46,074 nucleotides of DNA from JAHEYG01 sp040403535 (GTDB lineage: Bacteria > Bacteroidota > Bacteroidia > B-17B0 > Aurantibacillaceae), in assembly GCA_040403535.1 (NCBI GenBank), contig JBBAKL010000020.1, positions 1-46,074 of the forward strand, written 5' to 3'. Positions 1-8,168 of this stretch are shown here, piece by piece; the first letter of the stretch is position 1, and each line of letters begins with the position of its first letter. The notes below the pieces were generated by a model. It was not told where the DNA came from, made no database searches, and worked only from the letters and a program-made list of their open reading frames with translations. The position numbers and the translations under genes are program-made.

Positions 1-135
1 GATTTAAAAAATGCATTAAAAGAAATGATGGATGCAAATGAATCTTATTTGCTGGAAGTGGTTGTAGAAAATGAAGAAAATGTTTTCCCAATGGTTGCAA
101 CAGGTGCCAGTGTATCGGAAGTAATATTAGAATAA
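1..135 (+). CDS. ilvB: Acetolactate synthase large subunit, 3' end only
   Basis: The reading frame is open from the first base and stops at TAA 133-135, giving only the last 44 residues of a protein that begins before the window. The tail contains VVVENEENVFPMVATGAS, which resembles the C-terminus of the thiamine-diphosphate-dependent large subunit of acetohydroxyacid synthase (VFPMVxxGA). That enzyme makes acetolactate or acetohydroxybutyrate in valine, leucine and isoleucine synthesis. The assignment rests on this short tail and on ilvN starting 5 bases later, followed by ilvC and ilvA in the usual operon order. The rest of the protein cannot be judged here. Confidence 0.85.
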   Translation, partial: DLKNALKEMMDANESYLLEVVVENEENVFPMVATGASVSEVILE

Positions 136-140
136 ATTCA

Positions 141-704
141 ATGAATATGACGATTAAATATATAATAAGCGTATTTACGGAAGACCGGATCGGTTTATTA
201 AACAGATTAACAATTTTGTTTACCCGCAGGCATATCAATATTGAAAGCATAACTGCAAGCGAAAGCGAAGTTAAAGGCATTTACCGATATACCATAGTGG
301 CAGACCTTACAACACTTCAGGTAGAAAAACTTGTGAAGCAGATGGAAAAACAAATTGAAGTGTTTAAGGCATTTTTTCACCCCACGCACGATGTATTAAG
401 CCGTGAATTGGCACTTTACAAAATATCAGCTGAAGCATTTAACGAAAATGAATTGTTTACAAAAATAATTAATGAGAATCATGCAACCATACAAAGTGTT
501 TCCAGCGATTACATTGTAGTAGAAAAAACAGGAAATGAAAGAGAAATAAATAATCTCTTTCATGAACTCGAACGATTTGGTATGCTGGAATACGTTCGCA
601 GTGGAAGAGTAGCAATAACGAAACCAATGAAAACTTTAACATCCTATTTAAAAGAAGTAGAAAAAAATAATCATTCAAAAATTAAAAACTTTAATTACAA
701 TTAA
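141..704 (+). CDS. ilvN: Acetolactate synthase small (regulatory) subunit
   Basis: This 187-residue protein is the regulatory subunit that binds the large subunit and usually gives feedback control by branched-chain amino acids. An N-terminal ACT domain covers about residues 5-80, with the typical pattern FTEDRIGLLNRLTILFTRR followed by INIESITASES. The C-terminal half (about 85-165) fits the small-subunit C-terminal domain. Length is normal for the family. ATG 141 lies 5 bases after the ilvB stop, and a second in-frame ATG at 147 is an equally possible start. The next gene, ilvC, begins one base after the stop, so the genes are probably co-transcribed and translationally coupled. Confidence 0.93.
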   Translation: MNMTIKYIISVFTEDRIGLLNRLTILFTRRHINIESITASESEVKGIYRYTIVADLTTLQVEKLVKQMEKQIEVFKAFFHPTHDVLSRELALYKISAEAFNENELFTKIINENHATIQSVSSDYIVVEKTGNEREINNLFHELERFGMLEYVRSGRVAITKPMKTLTSYLKEVEKNNHSKIKNFNYN

Positions 705-705
705 T

Positions 706-1743
706 ATGGCACAAATAAATTTTGGCGGAGTAACTGAAAACGTAGTTACAAGAGAAGAATTCACAATGGAAATGGCGCGTGAAGTTTTAAATAATGAAAC
801 AATAGCAGTGGTTGGTTATGGTGTACAAGGACCAGGTCAGTCGCTTAACTTAAAAGACAATGGCATCAATGTAATCGTTGGTCAGCGTAAAGGTGGAAAA
901 AGCTGGGAAAAAGCACTAGCCGACGGATGGATTGAGGGAGTTAATTTATTTGATATAGAAGAAGCTTGCAAACGGGCTACCATTATTCAGTATTTATTAA
1001 GCGATGCAGGTCAAATTGATTCGTGGCCTGTTATAAAACCATATTTAACAACGGGAAAGGCGTTATATTTTTCACATGGATTTGGAGTTACATTTCATGA
1101 GCAAACCAATATAGTTCCACCAAAAGATATCGATGTGATACTTGTTGCACCAAAAGGATCCGGCACCTCCTTGCGACGTTTTTTTAAAGAAGGTAAAGGA
1201 TTAAATTCGAGTTACGCCATTTATCAGAACGCAACGGGAAGAGCAAGAGAACGTGTATTAGCTTTAGGTATAGGAGTAGGATCAGGTTATTTGTTTGAGA
1301 CAGATTTCAAAAAAGAAGTTTATTCTGATTTAACAGGTGAACGCGGTATATTAATGGGTGCACTTGCAGGCTTATTTGAAGCACAATACAATGTTTTACG
1401 CGAAAAAGGCCATTCGCCATCGGAAGCTTTTAATGAAACAGTGGAAGAACTAACACAGAGTTTAATGCCGCTTGTTGCTGAAAATGGCATGGACTGGATG
1501 TTTGCTAATACTTCTGTAACGGCGCAACGTGGTGCTTTAGATTGGAAAGGAAAATTCAGAGATGCAGCAAAGCCGGTATTTAATGAATTATATGACTGTG
1601 TAATGTCAGGCAAAGAGGCTGCGCGCGTAATATCGGAAGGCAGAAAGTTGGATTACCGCCAAAATTTAGAGCAAGAACTGAAAGAAATACGCGAATCGGA
1701 ATTATGGCGTGCAGGTGCTGCTGTAAGAAAATTAAGACCATGA
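706..1743 (+). CDS. ilvC: Ketol-acid reductoisomerase
   Basis: A 345-residue NADPH-dependent enzyme that isomerises and reduces acetolactate or acetohydroxybutyrate to the dihydroxy acids, the second common step of branched-chain amino acid synthesis. The nucleotide-binding motif is GYGVQGPGQ (residues 37-45), the GPGQ variant rather than the GHAHA type of E. coli. The loop GQRKGGKSWEKA (59-70) probably selects the cofactor. His124 sits in SHGFGV. The magnesium-binding acidic residues appear in DLTGER (Asp208, Glu212). The C-terminal helical knotted domain has the usual size for a class I enzyme. The start is one base after the ilvN stop, and the stop overlaps the ilvA start as ATGA. Confidence 0.96.
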   Translation: MAQINFGGVTENVVTREEFTMEMAREVLNNETIAVVGYGVQGPGQSLNLKDNGINVIVGQRKGGKSWEKALADGWIEGVNLFDIEEACKRATIIQYLLSDAGQIDSWPVIKPYLTTGKALYFSHGFGVTFHEQTNIVPPKDIDVILVAPKGSGTSLRRFFKEGKGLNSSYAIYQNATGRARERVLALGIGVGSGYLFETDFKKEVYSDLTGERGILMGALAGLFEAQYNVLREKGHSPSEAFNETVEELTQSLMPLVAENGMDWMFANTSVTAQRGALDWKGKFRDAAKPVFNELYDCVMSGKEAARVISEGRKLDYRQNLEQELKEIRESELWRAGAAVRKLRP

Positions 1744-2984
1744 AAACTTTTGCAGAAAAAATAGAAGGAGCAGCTGAACAAATTGCAGGAATTGCATTGC
1801 ATACTCCTTTACAATACAATCCACTTTTAAGTGAGGAATTTGGGTGTGAAGTTTATTTAAAGCGCGAAGACCTTCAGCCGGTTCGTTCATACAAACTGAG
1901 AGGCGCATATAATAAAATTAGTTCGCTAACAGAAAAAGAGAAAACACAAGGCGTTGTTTGCGCAAGTGCCGGAAATCACGCGCAGGGTGTTGCATACGCA
2001 TGCAAAAAATTAAACATCAAGGGCAAAATTTTCATGCCTGTTACAACTCCATCACAAAAAGTTAGTCAGGTAAAACTTTTTGGTAAAGATAATGTGGAGG
2101 TAATACTTACAGGAGATACTTTTGACGATGCATTTAAAGCGGCCTCTGATTATTGTTTTAAAAACAAGGCTTGTTTTGTGCATCCATTTGATGATGAAAA
2201 AGTAATTGAAGGTCAAGGTACAGTAGCCCTCGAGATTTTGGAAGATGCAGATTTTAAAATTGATTATGTCTTTGTACCAGTAGGTGGAGGAGGATTAGCA
2301 GCTGGAGTAACAAGTTATTTCAGTGAAACGAGTCCGGATACTAAAATAATAGGTGTTGAGCCACTTGGCGCACCTTCAATGTCAGTATCACTTAAAAACG
2401 GTAAGAATACCGAATTAAATGAAATCGACAAATTTGTAGATGGCGCTGCTGTAAAAAGAGTTGGTGATCTTACATTTGAAATTTGTCAAAACCGATTACA
2501 TGATATGTTAACAGTTCCGGAAGGAAAAGTTTGCACCACTATTCTTAATCTATACAATCAGCAGGCAATAGTAGTTGAACCTGCCGGTGCATTATCGGTA
2601 ACTGCTCTTCATTATTATAAGGATAAAATCAAATGCAAAAAAGTTGTTTGCATAATAAGCGGGAGCAATAATGATATTTTAAGAACAGAAGAAATCAGGG
2701 AAAGGTCTGTTTTACATGAAGGATTGAAACATTATTTTGTAATCAGATTCCCTCAAAGAGCAGGTGCTTTAAAGGAATTTTTAACCAAAGCTTTAGGACC
2801 AGATGACGATATCGTTCACTTTGAATACATGAAAAAAAATAACAGGGAGAATGGTCCCGCCCTTATTGGGCTTGAAATTCAACAACCTAATAATTTAGGC
2901 TTACTCAAATTCAATCTAAATAATTTAGGTTTTCATTACGAATACGTAAATAAAAATGAAGACTTGATGCAGCTTCTAACATAA
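1740..2984 (+). CDS. ilvA: Threonine ammonia-lyase (threonine deaminase)
   Basis: A 414-residue PLP enzyme that converts threonine to 2-oxobutanoate, the entry step to isoleucine. The PLP lysine is Lys52 in SYKLRGAYNKI. The substrate loop SAGNHAQGVA lies near residues 76-85 and a glycine-rich phosphate-binding loop (VGGGGLAAGV) near 180. The last ~90 residues, starting near HYFVIRFPQRAGALKEFL, form one ACT-like regulatory domain, so this is the shorter single-regulatory-domain form rather than the E. coli form with two. The frame extends upstream to 1704, but ATG 1740 is preferred because it overlaps the ilvC stop by the classic ATGA coupling and puts the first residues in family register. 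Confidence 0.94.
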   Translation: MKTFAEKIEGAAEQIAGIALHTPLQYNPLLSEEFGCEVYLKREDLQPVRSYKLRGAYNKISSLTEKEKTQGVVCASAGNHAQGVAYACKKLNIKGKIFMPVTTPSQKVSQVKLFGKDNVEVILTGDTFDDAFKAASDYCFKNKACFVHPFDDEKVIEGQGTVALEILEDADFKIDYVFVPVGGGGLAAGVTSYFSETSPDTKIIGVEPLGAPSMSVSLKNGKNTELNEIDKFVDGAAVKRVGDLTFEICQNRLHDMLTVPEGKVCTTILNLYNQQAIVVEPAGALSVTALHYYKDKIKCKKVVCIISGSNNDILRTEEIRERSVLHEGLKHYFVIRFPQRAGALKEFLTKALGPDDDIVHFEYMKKNNRENGPALIGLEIQQPNNLGLLKFNLNNLGFHYEYVNKNEDLMQLLT

Positions 2985-3061
2985 TCAGACTCACTAATTT
3001 ATGGCATTTTTTATTATGACTACACAAACATATTTATATCTTTATTTGAAACATTTATTTA

Positions 3062-6000
3062 ATGAAAAACATGCCGAAAATATTCCTGCTACTTTTTTGT
3101 GTTTTCTGTTTAAAATTACAGGCAGTAAAATATTACGTAAATGACGCATCTGTTACAAACGACATTTTTTGTACTGCACCAGGTAACGCGGCCAACAATG
3201 GCTTAAGTCCTTCTACTCCTAAATTAACTCTGGCAAGTATATTATCTACTTTCAGCGCATCGTTTAGTTTTGGTGATACCATTTTAATTGATGCCGGCAA
3301 CTATACGGAAATACAACTTTCCAGTCCGATAAACGGAGTTGTCATAAAAGGTGCAGGGGTTATAAAAACAGTTATTACAAAATCAGGAAGTGACAGGTAC
3401 TTCATGTTGATCAACGACAACAATACCGTTCTGATGGATATGAAATTAACCGGTTACGATAATCAAACCGTTTCAGGTGTACAGGCTTTGGGTGTTGCCA
3501 ATAATACAACTGGTGTGAAAATAATAAATGTACAGGTTGATGGCTGTTCAACTACAAGTACGCTTGGAGGTTATCCTGTTGAAATAGGGACAGGTTGCAC
3601 TGTTTTATTAAATGGTGGTGGTGTAACCTGCAATAGATGGGATGCAGGCGGAGGTATTCATATTGCAGGTTCTACAACTTCAGTAACTATTTCTAATTAT
3701 CAATTTATTGGAAACTATCAGTTATTTAATAATGGGACTGCTTTAAAAATTTCTTCCGGCACAGTTAATATTTACAATTCCCGATTTGAATCTAATACAA
3801 TTGGTGGTGACAAATCGGGTGTTGGCATTGATGTGACAACGGGTACGGTAAATGTATATGATTCTTACTTTTATAAAAATCAAACAAATATTCTATCCAA
3901 TAATATTGGCGGCGCTGTGAGCATTCACGGTGGTATTTTTCGAATAACACGCTCTGTATTTTCAGGTAACGTACCGCAACCTGCAACTTCAGGAATTTAT
4001 GGTGCTGGTATTGGCGTAACAGGCGGAACGGTAACTATTGACTCATGTGGTTTTACAGGAAACGTTGGCGCCCGTGCGAACGATGTTTATGTAAATGGCG
4101 GAAATGTTATTACACGTAACTGTACCTTTGGATCTGCGACCAACCAAATTGGTATAGCAGGAGGAACATTCAGCATCGCAACCTGTGGGGCACCGTCTGA
4201 GTATGGCGCAGGTATATTTCACATTAACACTACCCCTCCTGCTTATACTGCAGCCCCACAGTTACCCGATTATTTACCTGTTACTTGCGTGGTTATTCCT
4301 TGCACGACTCCTGTAATTACAAGCGCTGCCCCTACTACAACACTTTGTTCTGGCGGCAACTTTATTACCAATTTAACAGCTTCTACCACTTCAGCTCAAA
4401 CAACTTATAGCTGGGTTTCATCAGCTGTTGCAGGAATTACCGGGCATTCGACAAGTGGTGTAAATAATATTAATGAAACATTGGTAAATACAAGTACTGT
4501 AGCCTTAACCGTTACTTATAGTGTAACACCAACATTTAACTTATCATGCAATGGCAGTACCGTGGTTTATTCTGTTACTGTTTACCCAACTCCAACTATA
4601 TCGGTTACAAGTTCAAGTATCTGTAGCGGCAATTCGGCAACCGTAAGTCCGACAGGCGCTACAACGTATACTTTGTTACCTTTAAATATTACAGGCTCAA
4701 CTTTTGTATTAACACCAAGCGTAAGCAGTACTTATACTTTAAACGGTACAGCAAACGGATGTGCTGCAGGCAGCACTGGATTCAGTATATCGGTTAACAG
4801 TACTCCAACAATTTCACTTAGTTCGATTACGAACTCTGTTATTTGCAATGGTAACAATTCTGTCATAACTCCTAGTGGAGCCTCAAGTTATACCTTATTA
4901 CCAGGCAACAGTACAGGAACATCTTTTACAGTAACGCCTGTTTCCAGCACAATTTACACAATAAACGGAACAAGCAGCAACGGTTGTACTTCAGCTAACT
5001 CTTTAACTGTAACTGTAACTGTTAATGTGAATTCAACTCCAACTATAAGTTTATTAAGCGTAAGTAATCCTACATTGTGCGCTGGAAATAATTCAGTTAT
5101 TCAACCCACAGGTGCAAGCACTTATACATTACAGCCGGGAAATCAAACCGGAACATCCTTCACGGTTACTCCAACAAGTACGACAAATTATACCATCCTT
5201 GGAAGTAATTCATTTGGATGTGTTGCAGCGAACAACGCAACAACAACAATTTTGGTTTTACAAAATCCTACACTTTCCTTGGCATCAATAACAAACACGG
5301 CGCTTTGTCAGGGAGATAGTGCAATTATAGTACCTTCCGGTGCATCAACCTATACATTATTGCCCAACCTTTCTACAGGAAATTCATTCACAATTACACC
5401 AGGCAGCACATCGGTTTACACTATTAGCGGTTCAAATACTGCAGGATGTGTGTCGATTAACTCCCCGACATTTCAGCTTACGGTTAATCCACTGCCAATT
5501 ATTAGTATTACTTCGAACAGTAATCCTGTTTTATGTTTGGGTGATTCATCAATCATTACACCGAATGGAGCTTCCAGTTATACGTTATTACCTCTAAATT
5601 CCACAGGAAGTACTTTCACAGTTACACCTAGTGCGAGCTCTACTTACAGTGTTTTAGGTTCCAGTTCAGTAGGTTGTTTAGCCTCAAATATGGCTACCGT
5701 AAGTGTAGTCGTTAATAATAGCCCAACTGTTACATTAAATGCAGTTCCTAATGCATCCATTTGTCCGGGATCTTCAATAACATTAGTACCGAGTGGCGCT
5801 AATACTTATACACTTGTTCCTGGAAATCTTTCCGGCAATAGCTTTACACTAAATCCCATTGCAAACACTAACTATAGCTTATCAGGAACCAGTAGTGCAG
5901 GTTGTCTATCACAAAACACTGCAACAGTTGGAGTGTTTATATACAGCTCTATTACATTAACCACCTCAGTAAGCTCTAAGGTAGTTTGTACAAGCGAACA

Positions 6001-6988
6001 GTATACACTTAATGTTAGCAGTACAAGCTCTCCTGTAACCTATACTTGGAGTGGTAATGGTATAAACGCGAGCAATCAGAATTTAAGCAATCCAGTAATT
6101 AACGCGGCTGCATTAAGCGCCGGGGTATATGTTTACACCGTTATGGCATATTCTTCAGAAGGTTGTACGTCACTTCCCTACACAGCCACGGTAAATATAA
6201 TCACTCAGCCAAACAGCAGTTTTTCATTAAGTCCATTATCATTATGCCAAAATACTCAAGGGGTATTAATGATTGATAATCCTCAAACAGGCGTTTCTTA
6301 TACATGGAATGTAAATGGAAATACATTACCGGGAACTTATTCGATTTCTATTACATCCGGACTAACTTCAATCCCAGGCTTGTATACTGTTTCTGTTTTA
6401 GCCGGATTAGGCACATGTAGCAATACATCTACGCAAACACTAACTGTAAACGCATTGCCAACGGTTCAATTATCTGCTAATAATTATACATCATGCGTTG
6501 GCAGTAATTATATTTTGAATATTTCGAACCCCTTGAGCAATTCAACTTATAACTGGTATTTCGCTAATAACAACATTGGTTCAGGTTTAAGTTATAATCT
6601 GAACAATCTTTCACAAGCTTCTGCAGGTATATACAGCGTAAGTGTAACAGATGCCAATACTTGTAAAGCAACGGCAACCATAAGTATTGATGTAATCAAT
6701 TGCCTGGTATTTGTTCCTGAAATATTCACTCCAAACGGCGATGGTAAGAATGATACATTCGAAATAAAACACATTGAAGATTATCCAAACAACAACTTGA
6801 AAATTTTCAACCGTTGGGGAAATTTAATTTATGAAAAGAACGGGTACAAAAATGAATTTGACGGACATGCAAATGTTGGTGATCAAATAGGCAGTGAAAA
6901 ATTACCGGTTGGTACGTATTATGTGTTTTTAATTTTTAACGACGGCAAAACAACAGATTATACCGGAATTCTTCAACTTCAATATTAA
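3062..6988 (+). CDS. Giant secreted repeat protein with beta-helix region and CHU_C T9SS sorting domain
   Basis: A 1308-residue exported protein, probably a cell-surface adhesin or matrix component delivered by type IX secretion. Residues 1-21 form a signal peptide (KIFLLLFCVFCLKLQA). Residues ~25-400 contain repeated short strand motifs like a right-handed parallel beta-helix, starting with a YYVND...GLSPSTP segment typical of Bacteroidota pectate-lyase-like folds. No catalytic site is evident. Residues ~510-960 hold six Ig-like repeats of about 75 residues, each with a C-x-G-[ND] turn and a GAxxYTLxPxNxTG strand. The last ~95 residues (VPEIFTPNGDGKNDTF, IFNRWGNLIYE) match the gliding-motility CHU_C domain used as a type B T9SS sorting signal. 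It heads an operon with PorP- and OmpA-like genes. The ligand is unknown. Confidence 0.85.
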   Translation: MKNMPKIFLLLFCVFCLKLQAVKYYVNDASVTNDIFCTAPGNAANNGLSPSTPKLTLASILSTFSASFSFGDTILIDAGNYTEIQLSSPINGVVIKGAGVIKTVITKSGSDRYFMLINDNNTVLMDMKLTGYDNQTVSGVQALGVANNTTGVKIINVQVDGCSTTSTLGGYPVEIGTGCTVLLNGGGVTCNRWDAGGGIHIAGSTTSVTISNYQFIGNYQLFNNGTALKISSGTVNIYNSRFESNTIGGDKSGVGIDVTTGTVNVYDSYFYKNQTNILSNNIGGAVSIHGGIFRITRSVFSGNVPQPATSGIYGAGIGVTGGTVTIDSCGFTGNVGARANDVYVNGGNVITRNCTFGSATNQIGIAGGTFSIATCGAPSEYGAGIFHINTTPPAYTAAPQLPDYLPVTCVVIPCTTPVITSAAPTTTLCSGGNFITNLTASTTSAQTTYSWVSSAVAGITGHSTSGVNNINETLVNTSTVALTVTYSVTPTFNLSCNGSTVVYSVTVYPTPTISVTSSSICSGNSATVSPTGATTYTLLPLNITGSTFVLTPSVSSTYTLNGTANGCAAGSTGFSISVNSTPTISLSSITNSVICNGNNSVITPSGASSYTLLPGNSTGTSFTVTPVSSTIYTINGTSSNGCTSANSLTVTVTVNVNSTPTISLLSVSNPTLCAGNNSVIQPTGASTYTLQPGNQTGTSFTVTPTSTTNYTILGSNSFGCVAANNATTTILVLQNPTLSLASITNTALCQGDSAIIVPSGASTYTLLPNLSTGNSFTITPGSTSVYTISGSNTAGCVSINSPTFQLTVNPLPIISITSNSNPVLCLGDSSIITPNGASSYTLLPLNSTGSTFTVTPSASSTYSVLGSSSVGCLASNMATVSVVVNNSPTVTLNAVPNASICPGSSITLVPSGANTYTLVPGNLSGNSFTLNPIANTNYSLSGTSSAGCLSQNTATVGVFIYSSITLTTSVSSKVVCTSEQYTLNVSSTSSPVTYTWSGNGINASNQNLSNPVINAAALSAGVYVYTVMAYSSEGCTSLPYTATVNIITQPNSSFSLSPLSLCQNTQGVLMIDNPQTGVSYTWNVNGNTLPGTYSISITSGLTSIPGLYTVSVLAGLGTCSNTSTQTLTVNALPTVQLSANNYTSCVGSNYILNISNPLSNSTYNWYFANNNIGSGLSYNLNNLSQASAGIYSVSVTDANTCKATATISIDVINCLVFVPEIFTPNGDGKNDTFEIKHIEDYPNNNLKIFNRWGNLIYEKNGYKNEFDGHANVGDQIGSEKLPVGTYYVFLIFNDGKTTDYTGILQLQY
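4592..5940 (+). repeat. Six tandem ~75-residue Ig-like repeats inside the giant adhesin gene
   Basis: Six in-frame units begin near 4592, 4803, 5038, 5269, 5495 and 5722. Each codes for a P-T/I-I/L-S start, a conserved C-x-G-[NDS], a [ST]GA-[ST]xYTLxP strand, a TGxSFTxTP strand and a SxGC turn. The DNA copies are diverged, so this is an old domain expansion. One Cys pair per unit may form a disulfide outside the cell. Confidence 0.8.
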
Positions 6989-6990
6989 TT

Positions 6991-7233
6991 ATGGCTATGA
7001 AAGGATTACTTGTTGTTATTTTGATTATCATCCCTTGTTATGTATATCAATACAGTGCTAATCTTTTGCATCCATCACCTAAAAAAGTATTATGCAAACC
7101 CTTTAAAACAAAAGAAGAAGTTGTGACTAATAAGACAAGTATGTCTCAAAAAGATTATTCTTCAGTATCAGTTATAAATAATTATAATTCTCATTTAAAT
7201 TCTATCTTATTAAGAAGCAAGATTCGTTTTTAA
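6991..7233 (+). CDS. Small membrane-anchored protein of unknown function
   Basis: An 80-residue product that I do not recognise. Residues ~4-20 are hydrophobic (GLLVVILIIIPCYVYQY) and could be an uncleaved anchor or a signal peptide; Cys16 lies in IIIPCY, which is a poor lipobox. The remainder is polar and rich in Ser, Asn and Lys, with no visible domain. The gene is separated by 2 bases from the adhesin gene before it and 2 bases from the PorP-like gene after it, so it is very likely translated as part of the same operon. The position suggests a role in secretion or surface display of the adhesin, but that is inference. Confidence 0.6.
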   Translation: MAMKGLLVVILIIIPCYVYQYSANLLHPSPKKVLCKPFKTKEEVVTNKTSMSQKDYSSVSVINNYNSHLNSILLRSKIRF

Positions 7234-7235
7234 CC

Positions 7236-8156
7236 ATGAAAAATTTTTTTAAAATACTTTTTTGTTTGTTTGTATGTACGCAGTTGAGTAAGGCCCAGCA
7301 GGAACCTCAGCACAGTATGTACTTTTTTAATCCTGTTCTTTTAAATCCCGGTTACGCTGGTAGTCAGGATGCACTTCAGATAACAGGCACCATCAGGGAT
7401 CAATGGAGTAATTTAAAAGGCGCTCCTAAAACGCAGTGCCTTACTATGCACACACCGTTACGCAATGAAAAAATAGGCGTTGGTTTAACTTTATTAAACG
7501 ACGAACTAGGCGTTACAAAAAATACCGGTATTTACACCGATTTGTCCTTTAGTATTAAATTGAACAGCAAAAACCACAAGTTATCACTGGGTGTAAAAGC
7601 CGGTTTAGATTTTTTCAGGCAAGATTTTTCTTCTCTTAAAATAAATGATAATTCTGACGAGCTATACATTAACGGTTTTAATTACAGAAAAACATTGTTC
7701 AATGTAGGTGCAGGTATTTATTATTACGGAAAAAGGTTTTACGCCGGGTTGTCGTCTCCAAGAATTCTAAAAAACAAACTCAATATTAAAGACGGGCAGG
7801 TTGCTATTCAGGAAAACCACTATTACTTTTTTGGAGGCGTCGTTATTAAATTGAACGCCGCAGTAAATATGAGACCGTCTGTTATAGTAAAATATGTAAA
7901 CAACGCGCCATTATCAATTGATGGCAATTTATCATTTTTATTTTATGATAAATTATGGCTTGGTGCCATGTACAGATATAAGGCTTCTGCCGGCTTAAAT
8001 GCCATGTATAATATTAATCAGAATTTAAGAATTGGTTATGCATACGACATGCAGCTAACCGATATTCAGAATTACAGCTACGGGTCACATGAAATCATGA
8101 TTAGTTATGATTTAAGAACGAGTTCAAAAGGATATAAAACACCACGCTATTTTTAA
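7236..8156 (+). CDS. PorP/SprF-family type IX secretion outer-membrane protein
   Basis: A 306-residue predicted outer-membrane beta-barrel. A signal peptide covers residues 1-20 (ending SKAQ). Immediately after it come HSMYFFNPVLLNPGYAGS and later QWSNLKGAPKT, which are hallmarks of the PorP/SprF family. The rest alternates amphipathic strands with Gly and aromatic residues and ends in a YDLRTSSKGYKTPRYF tail. Family members partner with T9SS cargo proteins that carry CHU_C domains and are often encoded beside them, as here with the 3062-6988 gene. It likely docks or exports that specific adhesin. It starts 2 bases after the 80-residue gene and is followed 12 bases later by the OmpA-like gene. 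Confidence 0.9.
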   Translation: MKNFFKILFCLFVCTQLSKAQQEPQHSMYFFNPVLLNPGYAGSQDALQITGTIRDQWSNLKGAPKTQCLTMHTPLRNEKIGVGLTLLNDELGVTKNTGIYTDLSFSIKLNSKNHKLSLGVKAGLDFFRQDFSSLKINDNSDELYINGFNYRKTLFNVGAGIYYYGKRFYAGLSSPRILKNKLNIKDGQVAIQENHYYFFGGVVIKLNAAVNMRPSVIVKYVNNAPLSIDGNLSFLFYDKLWLGAMYRYKASAGLNAMYNINQNLRIGYAYDMQLTDIQNYSYGSHEIMISYDLRTSSKGYKTPRYF

Positions 8157-8168
8157 TATATTTCACTA

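Noticed and set aside
4592..5940. Tandem repeats as a possible CRISPR or satellite array
   Set aside because: The units are ~210-235 bp, diverged and in frame with protein-domain structure; they are Ig-like domain repeats. No CRISPR-like short direct repeats with spacers were seen anywhere in the window.
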